Below are positions 19,644 through 27,596 of a stretch of DNA of 64,000 bases, piece by piece. The notes beneath the pieces are model-generated. The model was not told where the DNA came from. It made no database searches and worked only from the letters and a program-made list of their open reading frames with translations. A program made the position numbers and the translations under genes. Positions within the stretch are counted from its first letter, which is position 1. Each line of letters starts with the position of its first letter. The stretch spans positions 2,108,001-2,172,000 of the forward strand of contig NZ_SGXC01000001.1 in NCBI RefSeq assembly GCF_004216695.1. The letters are read 5' to 3'. The DNA is from Pigmentiphaga kullae. Lineage in GTDB: Bacteria > Pseudomonadota > Gammaproteobacteria > Burkholderiales > Burkholderiaceae_B.

Positions 19644-20297
19644 TCAGGCCTCCACCGGTTGCGCGATGCGGGAAAGATGGGCGATGACCTCGTCCAGCGG
19701 GACGACGTCGCCGTACTTCGCATCCATGTCGAGCAGACTCTGGCGATGGGCCGCGCCGGAGCGGTCGCCCACGGCTTCGGGCGCGACGATGGGGCGGAAG
19801 CCGCTCTGCACCGCGTCCACCACCGTCGCCCGCACGCAGCCGCTGGTGGTGCAGCCCGTCACGATGACGGTATCCACGCCTTGCGAGACCAGGCGCGCGG
19901 CCAGGTCCGTGCCGGCGAAGCAGCTCGCGTATTTCTTGGACATGATGGAGTCGCCATCCACCGTGTCCAGGCGCGGATCGAGCCGGACGTTGTCGCTGCC
20001 TTCCAGCAGGCTGGCCATGCCGCCCATCTTGCGCTGCCAGACGCCGGCGTCCGACAGGTCGGCCCGGTAGCCCACCGTGAAGAAATGAATGGGCGCGCCG
20101 ATCCGGCGGCATGCGGCGACGAGGCGGTTGGTGGCGAGCACCGCCTGCTTCAGGTCGGCGCCCAGGGGCTGCGCCGGGTCCGTGAAGCCGCGGATCATGT
20201 CGACGACGATCAGCGCGCAGTGGCGCCCGAAACCGATGCGGCGCCCGAAGCCCTTTTCCTTGAACAAGGGGTCGTCGATCTGCAAGTCCTGGTCCAT
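19644..20297 (-). CDS. Isochorismatase-family cysteine hydrolase
   Basis: 217 residues from the ATG at 20297, which has the SD GGAGGAGAA. The catalytic triad is visible: D33 in VVDMIRGF, a Lys at 121-122 in SKKYASCF and C154 in GCTTSGCVRATVVDA. The sequence fits the N-carbamoylsarcosine amidase/nicotinamidase-like branch, which cleaves amides, better than the true isochorismatases of siderophore synthesis. The ending DVVPLDEVIAHL is common in that branch. Pairing with a Bug protein and LysR regulator suggests uptake and hydrolysis of an amide. The TonB receptor upstream is likely unrelated. Confidence 0.88.
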   Translation of the reverse strand: MDQDLQIDDPLFKEKGFGRRIGFGRHCALIVVDMIRGFTDPAQPLGADLKQAVLATNRLVAACRRIGAPIHFFTVGYRADLSDAGVWQRKMGGMASLLEGSDNVRLDPRLDTVDGDSIMSKKYASCFAGTDLAARLVSQGVDTVIVTGCTTSGCVRATVVDAVQSGFRPIVAPEAVGDRSGAAHRQSLLDMDAKYGDVVPLDEVIAHLSRIAQPVEA

Positions 20298-20426
20298 TTC
20301 TCCTCCATGGAATGTGAACGGCCACTCGGTGGCTCTGGAGGAGAATTGGACCGCGCGGGAGGCGGCCCTGTCCAAGACGGGTTTCGGCTGGAAGCCATAC
20401 GTGAGGGGTATGGCTGGCGCCGGCGG

Positions 20427-22491
20427 CTAGAACTTGTAGGTCGCGCTGGCGATGATGCTGCGGCGCGCGCCGTACCAGCAATCCCCGCGCGACAGGCACG
20501 TCGCCACGTAGGTCTTGTCGGTCAGGTTGTTCAGGTTGAGCGCGTAGCGCCAGTGGTCGGTCTCGTACGAGACCATGGCGTCGAACAGCGTGACCGAGGG
20601 CGTGGTGGGGGCCACGCCGTCGCGGAACGAGCTCATCCAGCGTACCCCGGCACCCAGCGCGAAGCCGTTCACGTCGCCCACGGCGAAGCGCCATTTGCCC
20701 CATGCCGCCGCCTGGTGGCGCGGCATGCCTTCGAGCGACTTGTCGAGGTCGATGTAGTTGTAGTGCGCGATCAGGTCGAAGCTGCGGGTGATCGCGCCGC
20801 GGTATTCGAGCTCCAGGCCCTTGGTCTTGGTGGCGCCCACCTGGACGGAATAGAGCGGATTGGTCGGGTCGCCCGCCAACTGGTTCTTTTCCTTGAGCTG
20901 GTAGACCGAGGCGGTGGCCATGCGCCGGCCGTCGGCCGACTGGTGCTTGACGCCCACTTCCCACTGTTCGCCGCGCAGGGGCTTGAAGCGTGCGCCGCTT
21001 TTGTCGGTGCCGGGTACCGGCGTGAAGGATTCGCTGTAGTTGACGTAGGGCGCCAGGCCGTTGTCGGCCACGTACATCACGCCCAGGCGCTTGGTCGTGG
21101 CATTGTCCTTCTCGTCGGCGCTGCCGGCCAGTCCGGCCGTGGTGCGGTCGTGGCGGATGCCGGCGGCCACGATCCAGTGCCTGCCTATCTTCATCTGGTC
21201 CTGCAGATACAGGCCTGCCTGGCGCAGCGTGTAGCGCGGCTCGTCGGTCAATTCGGGCGGCGTGTAGTTGCCGTAGACCGGATCGTAGGCGTCGATGGTG
21301 CCGCCGTCGGCGATGCCGCTGCGCCGGTCGCGGCGGTAGCGGGTCCAGTCGAAGCCCAGCAGGACCTGGTGCTGCACGATACCGGTCTGCAGCTTGCCGG
21401 TCAGGTGCTGGTCCAGCGTGTCGATGCGTACCTTGGTGATGGCGTCGTCCGCATAGCGGGCGATGCGGCGCTGGTTGATCGGGTCGGCGGCCCAGCCGCC
21501 CGGATCGGTGAACGAGTCCGCATAATGCGTCAGGTAATCCACCTTGTTGTTGGCATGGCGAAAGCCCTGGCTGAAGGACCACTGGTCGTTGAAGCGGTGC
21601 TCGAACAGCCAGCCGAACGAGGTGCGGCGCGAATCGTAGCGGTCGTGGCCGGGTTCGCCGATGAAGCGGCTGGTGGGAATCCTGCCGTTGGGGTTGTCGG
21701 TGCGCATGCCCGACCACGGCATGAACTGCGCGGTCGAGCCGCTTTCATCCTTCTGCCACAGGCCTTGCAGCGTGAGCGAGGTCGATGCGCTGGGACGCCA
21801 CGTCAGCGAGGGCATGACCAGGCTGCGGTTGTCCTTCACATGATCGACCTGGGTGTCGGCATCGCGCTTGAGCGCGACGAGCCGGTACAGCCACTGTCCG
21901 TCGGCCGTCAGCGGCCCGGTCAGGTCCACCTGCGCCTGCTTGCGGCCGCGGTTGCCCAGTTGTATGCCCGCTTCGCCCTGGAATTCGGCCTGCGGGCGCT
22001 TGCTGACCATGTTGATGATGCCGCCGGTGCTGCCCTGGCCGTACAGCATGGCGGCCGGCCCGCGCAGCACCTCCAGGCGCTCCAGCGTGTAGGGTTCGAT
22101 ACGGGTGGTGCTGGTGTAGTAGTCGTAGTGCTGGCGCAGGCCGTCCAGGTACAGGGTGGGCTCGGTGCCGCGTATGCGGACCGAATCGGCGCGCGAGTCG
22201 ATGCCATAGGCGTCGGACCGCACGCCGGCCGCGTAGCCCAGCGCGTCCTGCAGATTGGTGGCCCCCTGGTCCGTCAACTGGTCGCGCGTGACCACGGTGA
22301 CCGACTGCGGCGTCTCGTGCAATGGCGTGTCCGTCTTGGTGGCCGTGGCCGAGCGCCTGGCGGCGTAGCCGTAGACGGGGCCGGTGGCGGTCTCGCGCTC
22401 GGGGGTGGCTTCGACGCGGATTTCCTGCAAGGTGGCCGGTTCGGTGGTCTGCGCGAGCAGGGCGGCGGGGAGCGCGCCCAGCGCGGCGGCC
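20427..22491 (-). pseudogene. TonB-dependent siderophore receptor, 3' part (interrupted by prophage)
   Basis: About 688 residues of an outer-membrane siderophore receptor. The plug domain shows TPLHETPQSVTVVTRDQLTDQGATNLQDALGYAAGV and VRIRGTEPTLYLDGLRQ. The barrel runs to the C-terminal aromatic AATYKF-type end (IIASATYKF). TNLQDAL and ERLEVLRGPAAMLYGQGSTGGIINMVSKRP are typical of the FhuE/FpvA-type ferric-siderophore group. The frame lacks an ATG, and at 22485 it runs into prophage DNA. Its promoter, start codon and 14 codons lie across the prophage at 60297-60340. Joined over one target copy, they give 2103 nt, an uninterrupted 700-residue precursor with a normal signal peptide. As it stands the gene should be silent or yield a protein without a signal sequence. 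Confidence 0.93.
22486..22491. repeat. Target-site duplication, left copy (GCGGCC)
   Basis: GCGGCC immediately precedes the TGAA left terminus of the prophage and recurs right after the TTCA right terminus at 60297. A 5-6 bp duplication is the hallmark of Mu-like transposition. Confidence 0.9.
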
Positions 22492-22620
22492 TGAACAGAG
22501 GTGAGATATATCCACCCCGATAACCGCGATAAATCCGAAACAGGCCGGGATGAACCGGGAAATATCGGGAACCTGTTTGAAATAGCGTTGCGAGGGGTGT
22601 AATTCAGCCGGGCGGCCGAA
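22492..22620. repeat. Prophage left end with transposase-binding repeats
   Basis: 129 bp without a gene. It holds the terminal TGAA...GATATA...CCCGAT...GCGATAAATC block shared with the right end. AAACAGG (22538-22544) is inverted at 22572-22578 (CCTGTTT) around CCGGGA-type repeats. These are presumably MuA-binding sites. The AAACAGG dyad might also act as a weak terminator for the leftward early operon. Confidence 0.75.
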
Positions 22621-22986
22621 TCAGTCGAACAGGCGGCCCTGGTTTCGGGCGTGGAGGCGCTGCTGGACGCGGGCGACCATCTTGCGCACCCCGCTCTCGG
22701 TCATGCCCGCCAGCCGGGCGAGCGCGCCGTAATCCCCACGAAACTGCCTGTAGAGCGCCTCGTCACGGACCGCGATCCCATAGTGGTAGTCGGCCGGGAT
22801 CGTGATGACCTGGCCGCGCCAATGCTGGGCCAGGTGGTCGGCGATTGCGACGGCAACCTGCTCAGCCACAGCATCGGCCACCCCGTGCTCGAGGAGCACC
22901 TGGCGCGCGTGCGCCATGATGTCGGAGAGCAGCTCGTGGCGCTTGATCTCGGCGGGGGATACGCGCTTAGGCTGTGGGGCTTCCAT
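22621..22986 (-). CDS. Mor-family middle transcription activator
   Basis: 121 residues. The C-terminal half YHYGIAVRDEALYRQFRGDYGALARLAGMTESGVRKMVARVQQRL matches the Mor/C activator family of Mu-like phages, with a beta strand followed by an HTH. Mor switches on middle or late transcription. It is the last gene of the leftward early operon, with its stop 129 bp from the phage end. The opposite strand reading of the same DNA is a shadow. Confidence 0.88.
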   Translation of the reverse strand: MEAPQPKRVSPAEIKRHELLSDIMAHARQVLLEHGVADAVAEQVAVAIADHLAQHWRGQVITIPADYHYGIAVRDEALYRQFRGDYGALARLAGMTESGVRKMVARVQQRLHARNQGRLFD

Positions 22987-22994
22987 GTCGCCTC

Positions 22995-23627
22995 CTACTG
23001 GGGCCGCCCCGCCGAGCGGAGCAGCAGCTGGTACTCGTCCTCATGCATGCTCTCGACGTCGATCGATCGCCCCAGGACTTTCTGGGCGGCCGCGTCGATA
23101 GCCTTGCGGAGAGCCGCCAATCCGGCGCCACGGGATGAAAACGCGACGCCCAGCGCACCAGCTAGAGCAACGCGTCGGCCGTGGATGATTCGGTCGCGCC
23201 ACTTCTTGGCCTTCTCGATGCACTTGCTACGCTGCTCCCCGTCCAGCCAGTCGATCGCGGCGATGCCGGTTTCCCGCTGGACCCACGCGGCCAGAGCCGC
23301 CTCCGACGCGTCGCGGATGATGCCCAGGCTTGCGAGATCGAGCCATACGGCGCGAAGCTTGCTAGCCGTGGGAGATTGATCCAGCGGCCTCCCCTGACGG
23401 CCTCCACTGTCCTTGGAGCGAACCTTGAACCCAGTGCGCTTGAAATGGGCCAGCACCCGCTCCAGCTCTACCGCCGACATCTCGGCCGCGCTGGATTTGC
23501 CTGGTCTGGCAGCCGTCGTCGTAGCAGCCTGCAGGGCGGCACGATAGGTGTCCTTGTCCAGTTGCAGCTCGCGGGCGGCAACATGGACAAGGCGGATCAG
23601 CTGGAGGCGCCTGTCGGGCACGTTCAC
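22995..23627 (-). CDS. GemA-family regulatory protein (Mu gp16-like, DUF1018)
   Basis: 210 residues. RLQLIRLVHVAARELQLDKDTYRAALQAAT and SAVELERVLAHFKRTGFK at the N-terminus, then LRAVWLDLASLGIIRDASEAALAAWVQRETGI and DWLDGEQRSKCIEKAKKWRDRI, are typical of GemA/DUF1018 proteins. These modulate host gene expression and DNA supercoiling during Mu growth. The start overlaps the stop of the previous gene (ATGA at 23624). Only 8 bp separate its stop from the Mor start. Confidence 0.88.
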   Translation of the reverse strand: MNVPDRRLQLIRLVHVAARELQLDKDTYRAALQAATTTAARPGKSSAAEMSAVELERVLAHFKRTGFKVRSKDSGGRQGRPLDQSPTASKLRAVWLDLASLGIIRDASEAALAAWVQRETGIAAIDWLDGEQRSKCIEKAKKWRDRIIHGRRVALAGALGVAFSSRGAGLAALRKAIDAAAQKVLGRSIDVESMHEDEYQLLLRSAGRPQ

Positions 23628-24052
23628 GCCGCGCTCCCTGGGCCGAGGATCTTCTCGACGTTGATGCCATCCAAGTACTGCACGAGCTGGCGTGCTTGCT
23701 CCGCCGACAGCACCATGGACTTGCGGCCGAGTTCAAGGGTCAGCCGGCCGTTGCTTGCCAGCCCAACGGAGAATGGCCCCTTCTCGGGTATGCCCACTAC
23801 GCGGCTCCAGAGCTGTCGCGGCACAAGTACTTCGCTGCCATCGCCAAACGTTCCGATCATGGTGTATGCGGTCACTTTGCGGCCATTGGGAGCTGTTACC
23901 TGTTCAGCGCGCAGCCTTCCTCCGTCGACCAACCTCTTCAACAGGCTCGAGACAGCCGTGGCTTCCATGGCCATTTCTTCAGCGATCTCGACCGAGCGGA
24001 TACCCGGCCGGGCGGCGATCATATCCAGGATCTGGTCAGTTTTCGTGGGCAT
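23624..24052 (-). CDS. Winged-helix DNA-binding early protein
   Basis: 142 residues from the ATG at 24052. The N-terminus TKTDQILDMIAARPGIRSVEIAEEMAMEATAVSSLLKRLVDGGRLRAE is a clear winged helix-turn-helix. The C-terminus (about 75-142) has no match that I recognise. It overlaps gemA by 4 bp and sits one base from the gene upstream. A regulatory role in the early operon is likely. Exact function unknown. Confidence 0.8.
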   Translation of the reverse strand: MPTKTDQILDMIAARPGIRSVEIAEEMAMEATAVSSLLKRLVDGGRLRAEQVTAPNGRKVTAYTMIGTFGDGSEVLVPRQLWSRVVGIPEKGPFSVGLASNGRLTLELGRKSMVLSAEQARQLVQYLDGINVEKILGPGSAA

Positions 24053-24053
24053 G

Positions 24054-24374
24054 TCATTCTCCAGAGGAACATGCCGGCGCGCCCAGGGCGGCCTTGATGG
24101 CCTCGGTGCGCATCGCCCGGTAAATGACAACGGGATCGTTGCCGCCGGTACGCTCAACATTGATCCGTGCCGCAGCAGCCCCGGCTGCAATCATGGCCGC
24201 CGTGATCTCCTCCGCGAAAACCTCGGCAGACTGCGCTGGAGCCACATAGTCCTCGACGATGTCGATGATCTGTCGCAGTGCTTCGTACTTCGGAATGCCC
24301 GCCGGTGCGGTGTACTGGCGCACCACCTCCTTGATCTGTGCAATGGCCGCTTCGGCTGCCAAGCTCTTTTCCAT
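24054..24374 (-). CDS. Hypothetical early phage protein
   Basis: 106 residues from the ATG at 24374 (SD AGGAGA). Largely helical and Ala-rich with no recognised domain. Tight packing with the next gene (one base) supports expression. An upstream in-frame extension lacks an SD. Confidence 0.7.
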   Translation of the reverse strand: MEKSLAAEAAIAQIKEVVRQYTAPAGIPKYEALRQIIDIVEDYVAPAQSAEVFAEEITAAMIAAGAAAARINVERTGGNDPVVIYRAMRTEAIKAALGAPACSSGE

Positions 24375-24451
24375 CGTGAATCTCCTATGGCTGCTCATCA
24401 GTACCGAGCCACCACGCTCGGCAGACCGCCCCACCGGGCGGTTTCGCTTCC

Positions 24452-24733
24452 CTACGCGTTCACGGCGTCCTTCAGGGCCTTGGTGGCGCTGAACTTCACG
24501 GACGTGGAGGCCGGGATCTGAATGGACTCGCCCGTGGCCGGATTCCGGCCCGTGCGCGCGGCGCGCTGGCTAGTCGAAAACTTGCCGACGCCCGGCAGGA
24601 CGAACTCGGCCCCGCTGGCCAGCGCCTGGGACAGCGTGCCAGCCAGGCTGTCGAGCACAAGCTCGGTGTCCTTGCGCGAGTAGCCGGTTTCGTCGGCGAC
24701 CTTGGCGATCAATTCTTTTTTGGTGAGGCTCAT
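24452..24733 (-). CDS. HU-family DNA-binding protein
   Basis: 93 residues, full HU length. MSLTKKELIAKVADETGYSRKD, LVLDSLAGTLSQALASGAEFVLPGVGKFSTSQRAARTGRNPATGE and the C-terminal VKFSATKALKDAVN are diagnostic. The intercalating Pro lies in the RNPATGE arm. HU bends DNA and is needed for assembly of the Mu transpososome, so a phage-borne copy next to MuA and MuB may make transposition independent of host HU levels. Start ATG at 24733. Confidence 0.94.
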   Translation of the reverse strand: MSLTKKELIAKVADETGYSRKDTELVLDSLAGTLSQALASGAEFVLPGVGKFSTSQRAARTGRNPATGESIQIPASTSVKFSATKALKDAVNA

Positions 24734-24783
24734 GTCGATTTCCTTGTGGTTGTGCCGGCGGAGATACCCGGCCGGCTGCGGGT

Positions 24784-25020
24784 TTAAACGTCGGTAGGGC
24801 CTATCTGGACGCGGTCGCCCACGGCGGTGACCGCGTCCATGTAGGCCCGAACGGTCGCCGGATCGCTGGTCAGGACGATCACGGCGCATACGGGTTGTCC
24901 GTCTTTCAGGAAGGTCATCGCCACGTCGTCGCTGCCGGCCTCGGCCATTTCGCCGACCAGCGCGCCGAGGCGCGTATTGAAGTAGCTCGGCCAGGGGCGC
25001 GTGAGCAGCTCGATCCGCAT
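24784..25020 (-). CDS. Hypothetical early phage protein
   Basis: 78 residues from the ATG at 25020. MRIELLTRPWPSYFNTRLGALVGEMAEAGSDDVAMTFLKDGQPVCAVIV looks like a small alpha/beta protein. No family recognised. One base separates it from the DUF3164 stop upstream, supporting co-translation. Confidence 0.7.
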   Translation of the reverse strand: MRIELLTRPWPSYFNTRLGALVGEMAEAGSDDVAMTFLKDGQPVCAVIVLTSDPATVRAYMDAVTAVGDRVQIGPTDV

Positions 25021-25021
25021 C

Positions 25022-25636
25022 TCAGGCTCCCGCGACGTCGAGCGGAATCTGGCGATACCGATCGGTGTCGTCGATGCGCTCGTAGACACGCACGTAGCTC
25101 TTGCTGCCCACGATCTGTATCGAGTCGCTGATTGCGCGCATTGCCTCCTGCCAGCGGGCATCCTTGATATCGACACGGCGCAAAGACAACACGCGGCTGG
25201 TGCTGAGCTTGCCGGCCTTGTCGACCTCGAACGCGCGATCAACGATCGCCCGCAGTTCGGGGCCAGCCGAGGCCGTCCATTCGTTCAGGCATTCGTCGAT
25301 CAGAGCCTTGGCGGCCTGGAGACGTTCGTCGAAGACGATCTGGTCGTCCGTAGCGCGCAGAATCTTGATGCGGCCGTCGAACGACAGCAGCGTCACATTG
25401 CCCTTGGCGCCGCCCAGATTGATGCCGTACTGCTCGGCGGACATGTCAACGAACGCCTCGATGTCAGCGAACGTGCTTTGTTTCAACGCCTTGAGCTGGC
25501 CGGACATCGCGCGGGCCTTTTCCGCAATCTCGCGCACCAGGGCGTCGCGGGCCAGGTCGATCGGCTTGATAGCGTCCACCGGGATCAGTCGACCCTGGCC
25601 GTCCTCCATGTAGCCGTCTGGAACGGGTTTGGTCAT
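25022..25636 (-). CDS. DUF3164-family early phage protein
   Basis: 204 residues from the ATG at 25636 (AGGAGT upstream). PDGYMEDGQGRLIPVDAIKPIDLARDALVREI at the N-terminus, then DGRIKILRATDDQIVFDERLQAAKALIDECLNEW and LSLRRVDIKDARWQEAMRAISDSIQIVGSKSYVRVYER, match DUF3164, found beside the transposition genes of Mu-like phages. Molecular function is not established. Confidence 0.88.
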   Translation of the reverse strand: MTKPVPDGYMEDGQGRLIPVDAIKPIDLARDALVREIAEKARAMSGQLKALKQSTFADIEAFVDMSAEQYGINLGGAKGNVTLLSFDGRIKILRATDDQIVFDERLQAAKALIDECLNEWTASAGPELRAIVDRAFEVDKAGKLSTSRVLSLRRVDIKDARWQEAMRAISDSIQIVGSKSYVRVYERIDDTDRYRQIPLDVAGA

Positions 25637-25671
25637 CGAAGTACTCCTGTCGAAGGTTGAGAATCTGCAGC

Positions 25672-25959
25672 TCAATGGGCGACCGGCTTGCCGATCTGGA
25701 GCTGCTGTAGGCGGTGGCCGGCCAGGTGCCGCAATTGCCGCGAGAGACCCGTTGCATCCCCCGATTCGTACATGTCGATCAGGCCGCTGATCAGGTCCGC
25801 CTGGCGTCGAGCGATGACGGTCATTTCGTGCAGCAACGCCGTCGCTTGCAGGCAGGTTTCGTTCAAGCGATCGAGCTCTGCCCGCAGTTCTCGCTCGTCC
25901 TGGATGGCGTCGGGATTGGCCAGAGTCGGCCCCTGGGTGATCTGGATGCGTCCGCTCAT
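25672..25959 (-). CDS. Hypothetical early phage protein (coiled coil)
   Basis: 95 residues from the ATG at 25959, which overlaps the upstream gene stop by 4 bp. RELRAELDRLNETCLQATALLHEMTVIARRQADLISGLIDMYE is predicted as a long amphipathic helix or coiled coil. No family recognised. Confidence 0.7.
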   Translation of the reverse strand: MSGRIQITQGPTLANPDAIQDERELRAELDRLNETCLQATALLHEMTVIARRQADLISGLIDMYESGDATGLSRQLRHLAGHRLQQLQIGKPVAH

Positions 25960-26324
25960 AGCCCGCTCCCCGTGGCCGACTCGTCGATGCCCACGAAATC
26001 GGGCGACGCCGGCCAGCACACATCGACGCCCTCCAGCGATCCGTGCTCAGTACGGTTCATGCCTTCGGCCACCAGGCAGCGAATCGAGATGAACCGGCGC
26101 AGCAGCCGCTGCGACTGCCAGTCGTAGGGGTGGACGTCGAGGGTGATGAGCGGGCAGCCGCGATCCATGCGCACCCATTCCCCGTTGATCGTGAAGCCGA
26201 GTTCGCGCAGCCGGCGGCCCGCCGCGTTCAGCGCAGACAGTCGAGCGATGAAGTCGGATGTGAAGATGCGCGAGGGGCGCAGGTCGACGGTGTCGGCCTC
26301 TACCAGTTGCAGGGTCGTGGTCAT
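25956..26324 (-). CDS. Hypothetical early phage protein
   Basis: 122 residues, start ATG at 26324, two bases after the MuB stop. LRPSRIFTSDFIARLSALNAAGRRLRELGFTINGEW and DWQSQRLLRRFISIR suggest a small alpha/beta protein. No family recognised. The overlapping stop/start (ATGA) with the next gene supports it being real. Confidence 0.75.
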   Translation of the reverse strand: MTTTLQLVEADTVDLRPSRIFTSDFIARLSALNAAGRRLRELGFTINGEWVRMDRGCPLITLDVHPYDWQSQRLLRRFISIRCLVAEGMNRTEHGSLEGVDVCWPASPDFVGIDESATGSGL

Positions 26325-26326
26325 GG

Positions 26327-27583
26327 TCAGAACTCCACTTGCGCGCGAATGGCGGCGGCGATCAGCTCGCCGGTCACCTTTTTCGCGCTGATCCGGGCGG
26401 CCTGGTTCAGCGCGATGCTGGCCAGGTTGTTGACCGCGAGCGGGTAGCAGATCGAACGCGTGACAACGCGCCGCCCCTGGCCGCGGCCGACCGTCTGAGA
26501 TGCCTGCAGGCGGGTGCGCATCTCGTCGAACGCGGTGGCGTCGAAGATGGAATCGGCATCGATCTCGACCCGCTTGAACTTGTGCTTGAGGTACGGCTGC
26601 AGCTCGTCATCCAGCGGGCCGAGCGTGGCGATCTCCATGCGCTGGACGACTTCTCGAACTCGCGGATTGCGATCGTCCAGCTTCCAGGCCAGCTCGGTCT
26701 GGCCGATCAGCAGGATGGACAGCAGCCGACCGAATCCGCTCTCGGGCTCGAGTTCGTAGAATCGCTTCAGGTGCTTGAGCGTCGGGATGGGCAGGTCGTG
26801 GGCCTCCTCGATGACCAGGACATGCCGGTGGCCAGCCTTTGCCGATGACCGCAGCAGCTCATGCACCTGCTCGCTGCGCGACTGCGCGGTTTGGCGCACG
26901 ATGGCCAGGCGGTCGATGCCGCGAATGATCGCGGACGCGATGTCCTGCGCGCGCATCGTGCGGTTGAACTTGGCGCTTTCGCCGTCCTCGACGCCCAGCA
27001 CGTAGGGCTCGATCACAGTGATCGGCTCGCGTGTGGTGGAGATCCACTCCTTCAGGTCCCGCTTGATGGTCGTCTTGCCGGCGCCCGACTCCCCCACGAC
27101 GGCGAGCATGCCGCCGTGCTTGGCGCACTGGCGTACTGCGGCCCGCACGTAGCGGATGTCGTCGGACAGATAGACGTCCTCGGACGACTCCATCTCGTCG
27201 GTGAACGGGTCGCGCACGATCTTGAAATGCCGGCGGCATTCCGGGGTCAGGGGTTGCTTTCGGAGTAACATCTTGTGGGGCTCCTCTTCGTCTAAGGGAT
27301 CAGCCTCGGCCGGCGTGGTATCTGCCAGGACGTCCACGCCGGCTTTCAGCTCGTCGAACAACTGGTTGAACTCGGTGGGCGGCACACCTGCCGCCCGTAG
27401 GGCCTTGCGGATCTGCTGCTGTTGCTCGTGCAGCGGTGTTCCGGTCGGCCAGCGGTTGTGATTCACGATCTGAGAGAACGTCGCGGGCGACCAGGTGGCT
27501 CCGCCCTGCGACTTGATCAGCATTCCCAGCTTGTTGTAGGAAATCCGGTTATCAGCCAGGACCAGCTTGAGTTTCAGCGACAT
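26327..27583 (-). CDS. MuB-like ATP-dependent target-DNA activator (transposase subunit B)
   Basis: 418 residues from the ATG at 27583. The N-terminal 80 residues form a lambda-repressor-like HTH (KLGMLIKSQGGATWSPATFSQIVNHNRWP). The AAA+ domain has Walker A GESGAGKTT (164-172) and Walker B HVLVIEEAHD, followed by a sensor region ILLIGQTELAWKL. MuB binds target DNA, recruits and activates MuA and confers target immunity. Larger than Mu B (312 aa) but typical of BcepMu/B3-type homologues. Start is 13 bp from the MuA stop. Confidence 0.93.
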   Translation of the reverse strand: MSLKLKLVLADNRISYNKLGMLIKSQGGATWSPATFSQIVNHNRWPTGTPLHEQQQQIRKALRAAGVPPTEFNQLFDELKAGVDVLADTTPAEADPLDEEEPHKMLLRKQPLTPECRRHFKIVRDPFTDEMESSEDVYLSDDIRYVRAAVRQCAKHGGMLAVVGESGAGKTTIKRDLKEWISTTREPITVIEPYVLGVEDGESAKFNRTMRAQDIASAIIRGIDRLAIVRQTAQSRSEQVHELLRSSAKAGHRHVLVIEEAHDLPIPTLKHLKRFYELEPESGFGRLLSILLIGQTELAWKLDDRNPRVREVVQRMEIATLGPLDDELQPYLKHKFKRVEIDADSIFDATAFDEMRTRLQASQTVGRGQGRRVVTRSICYPLAVNNLASIALNQAARISAKKVTGELIAAAIRAQVEF

Positions 27584-27596
27584 GGCGCGATGCCTC

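Noticed and set aside
19644-20297. Siderophore isochorismatase linked to the adjacent receptor
   Set aside because: No aryl-carrier domain and no other siderophore biosynthesis genes. Motifs fit amidase-type members and the gene pairs with a Bug protein.
19398-22523. 1041-codon open frame on the plus strand
   Set aside because: Antisense to the Bug, isochorismatase-family and TonB receptor genes; no start context and shadow-like composition.
24422-24445. Hairpin ACCGCCC/GGGCGGT downstream of the HU gene as a terminator
   Set aside because: The stem is good, but no T-run follows it on the minus strand used by the early genes. At most an attenuator.
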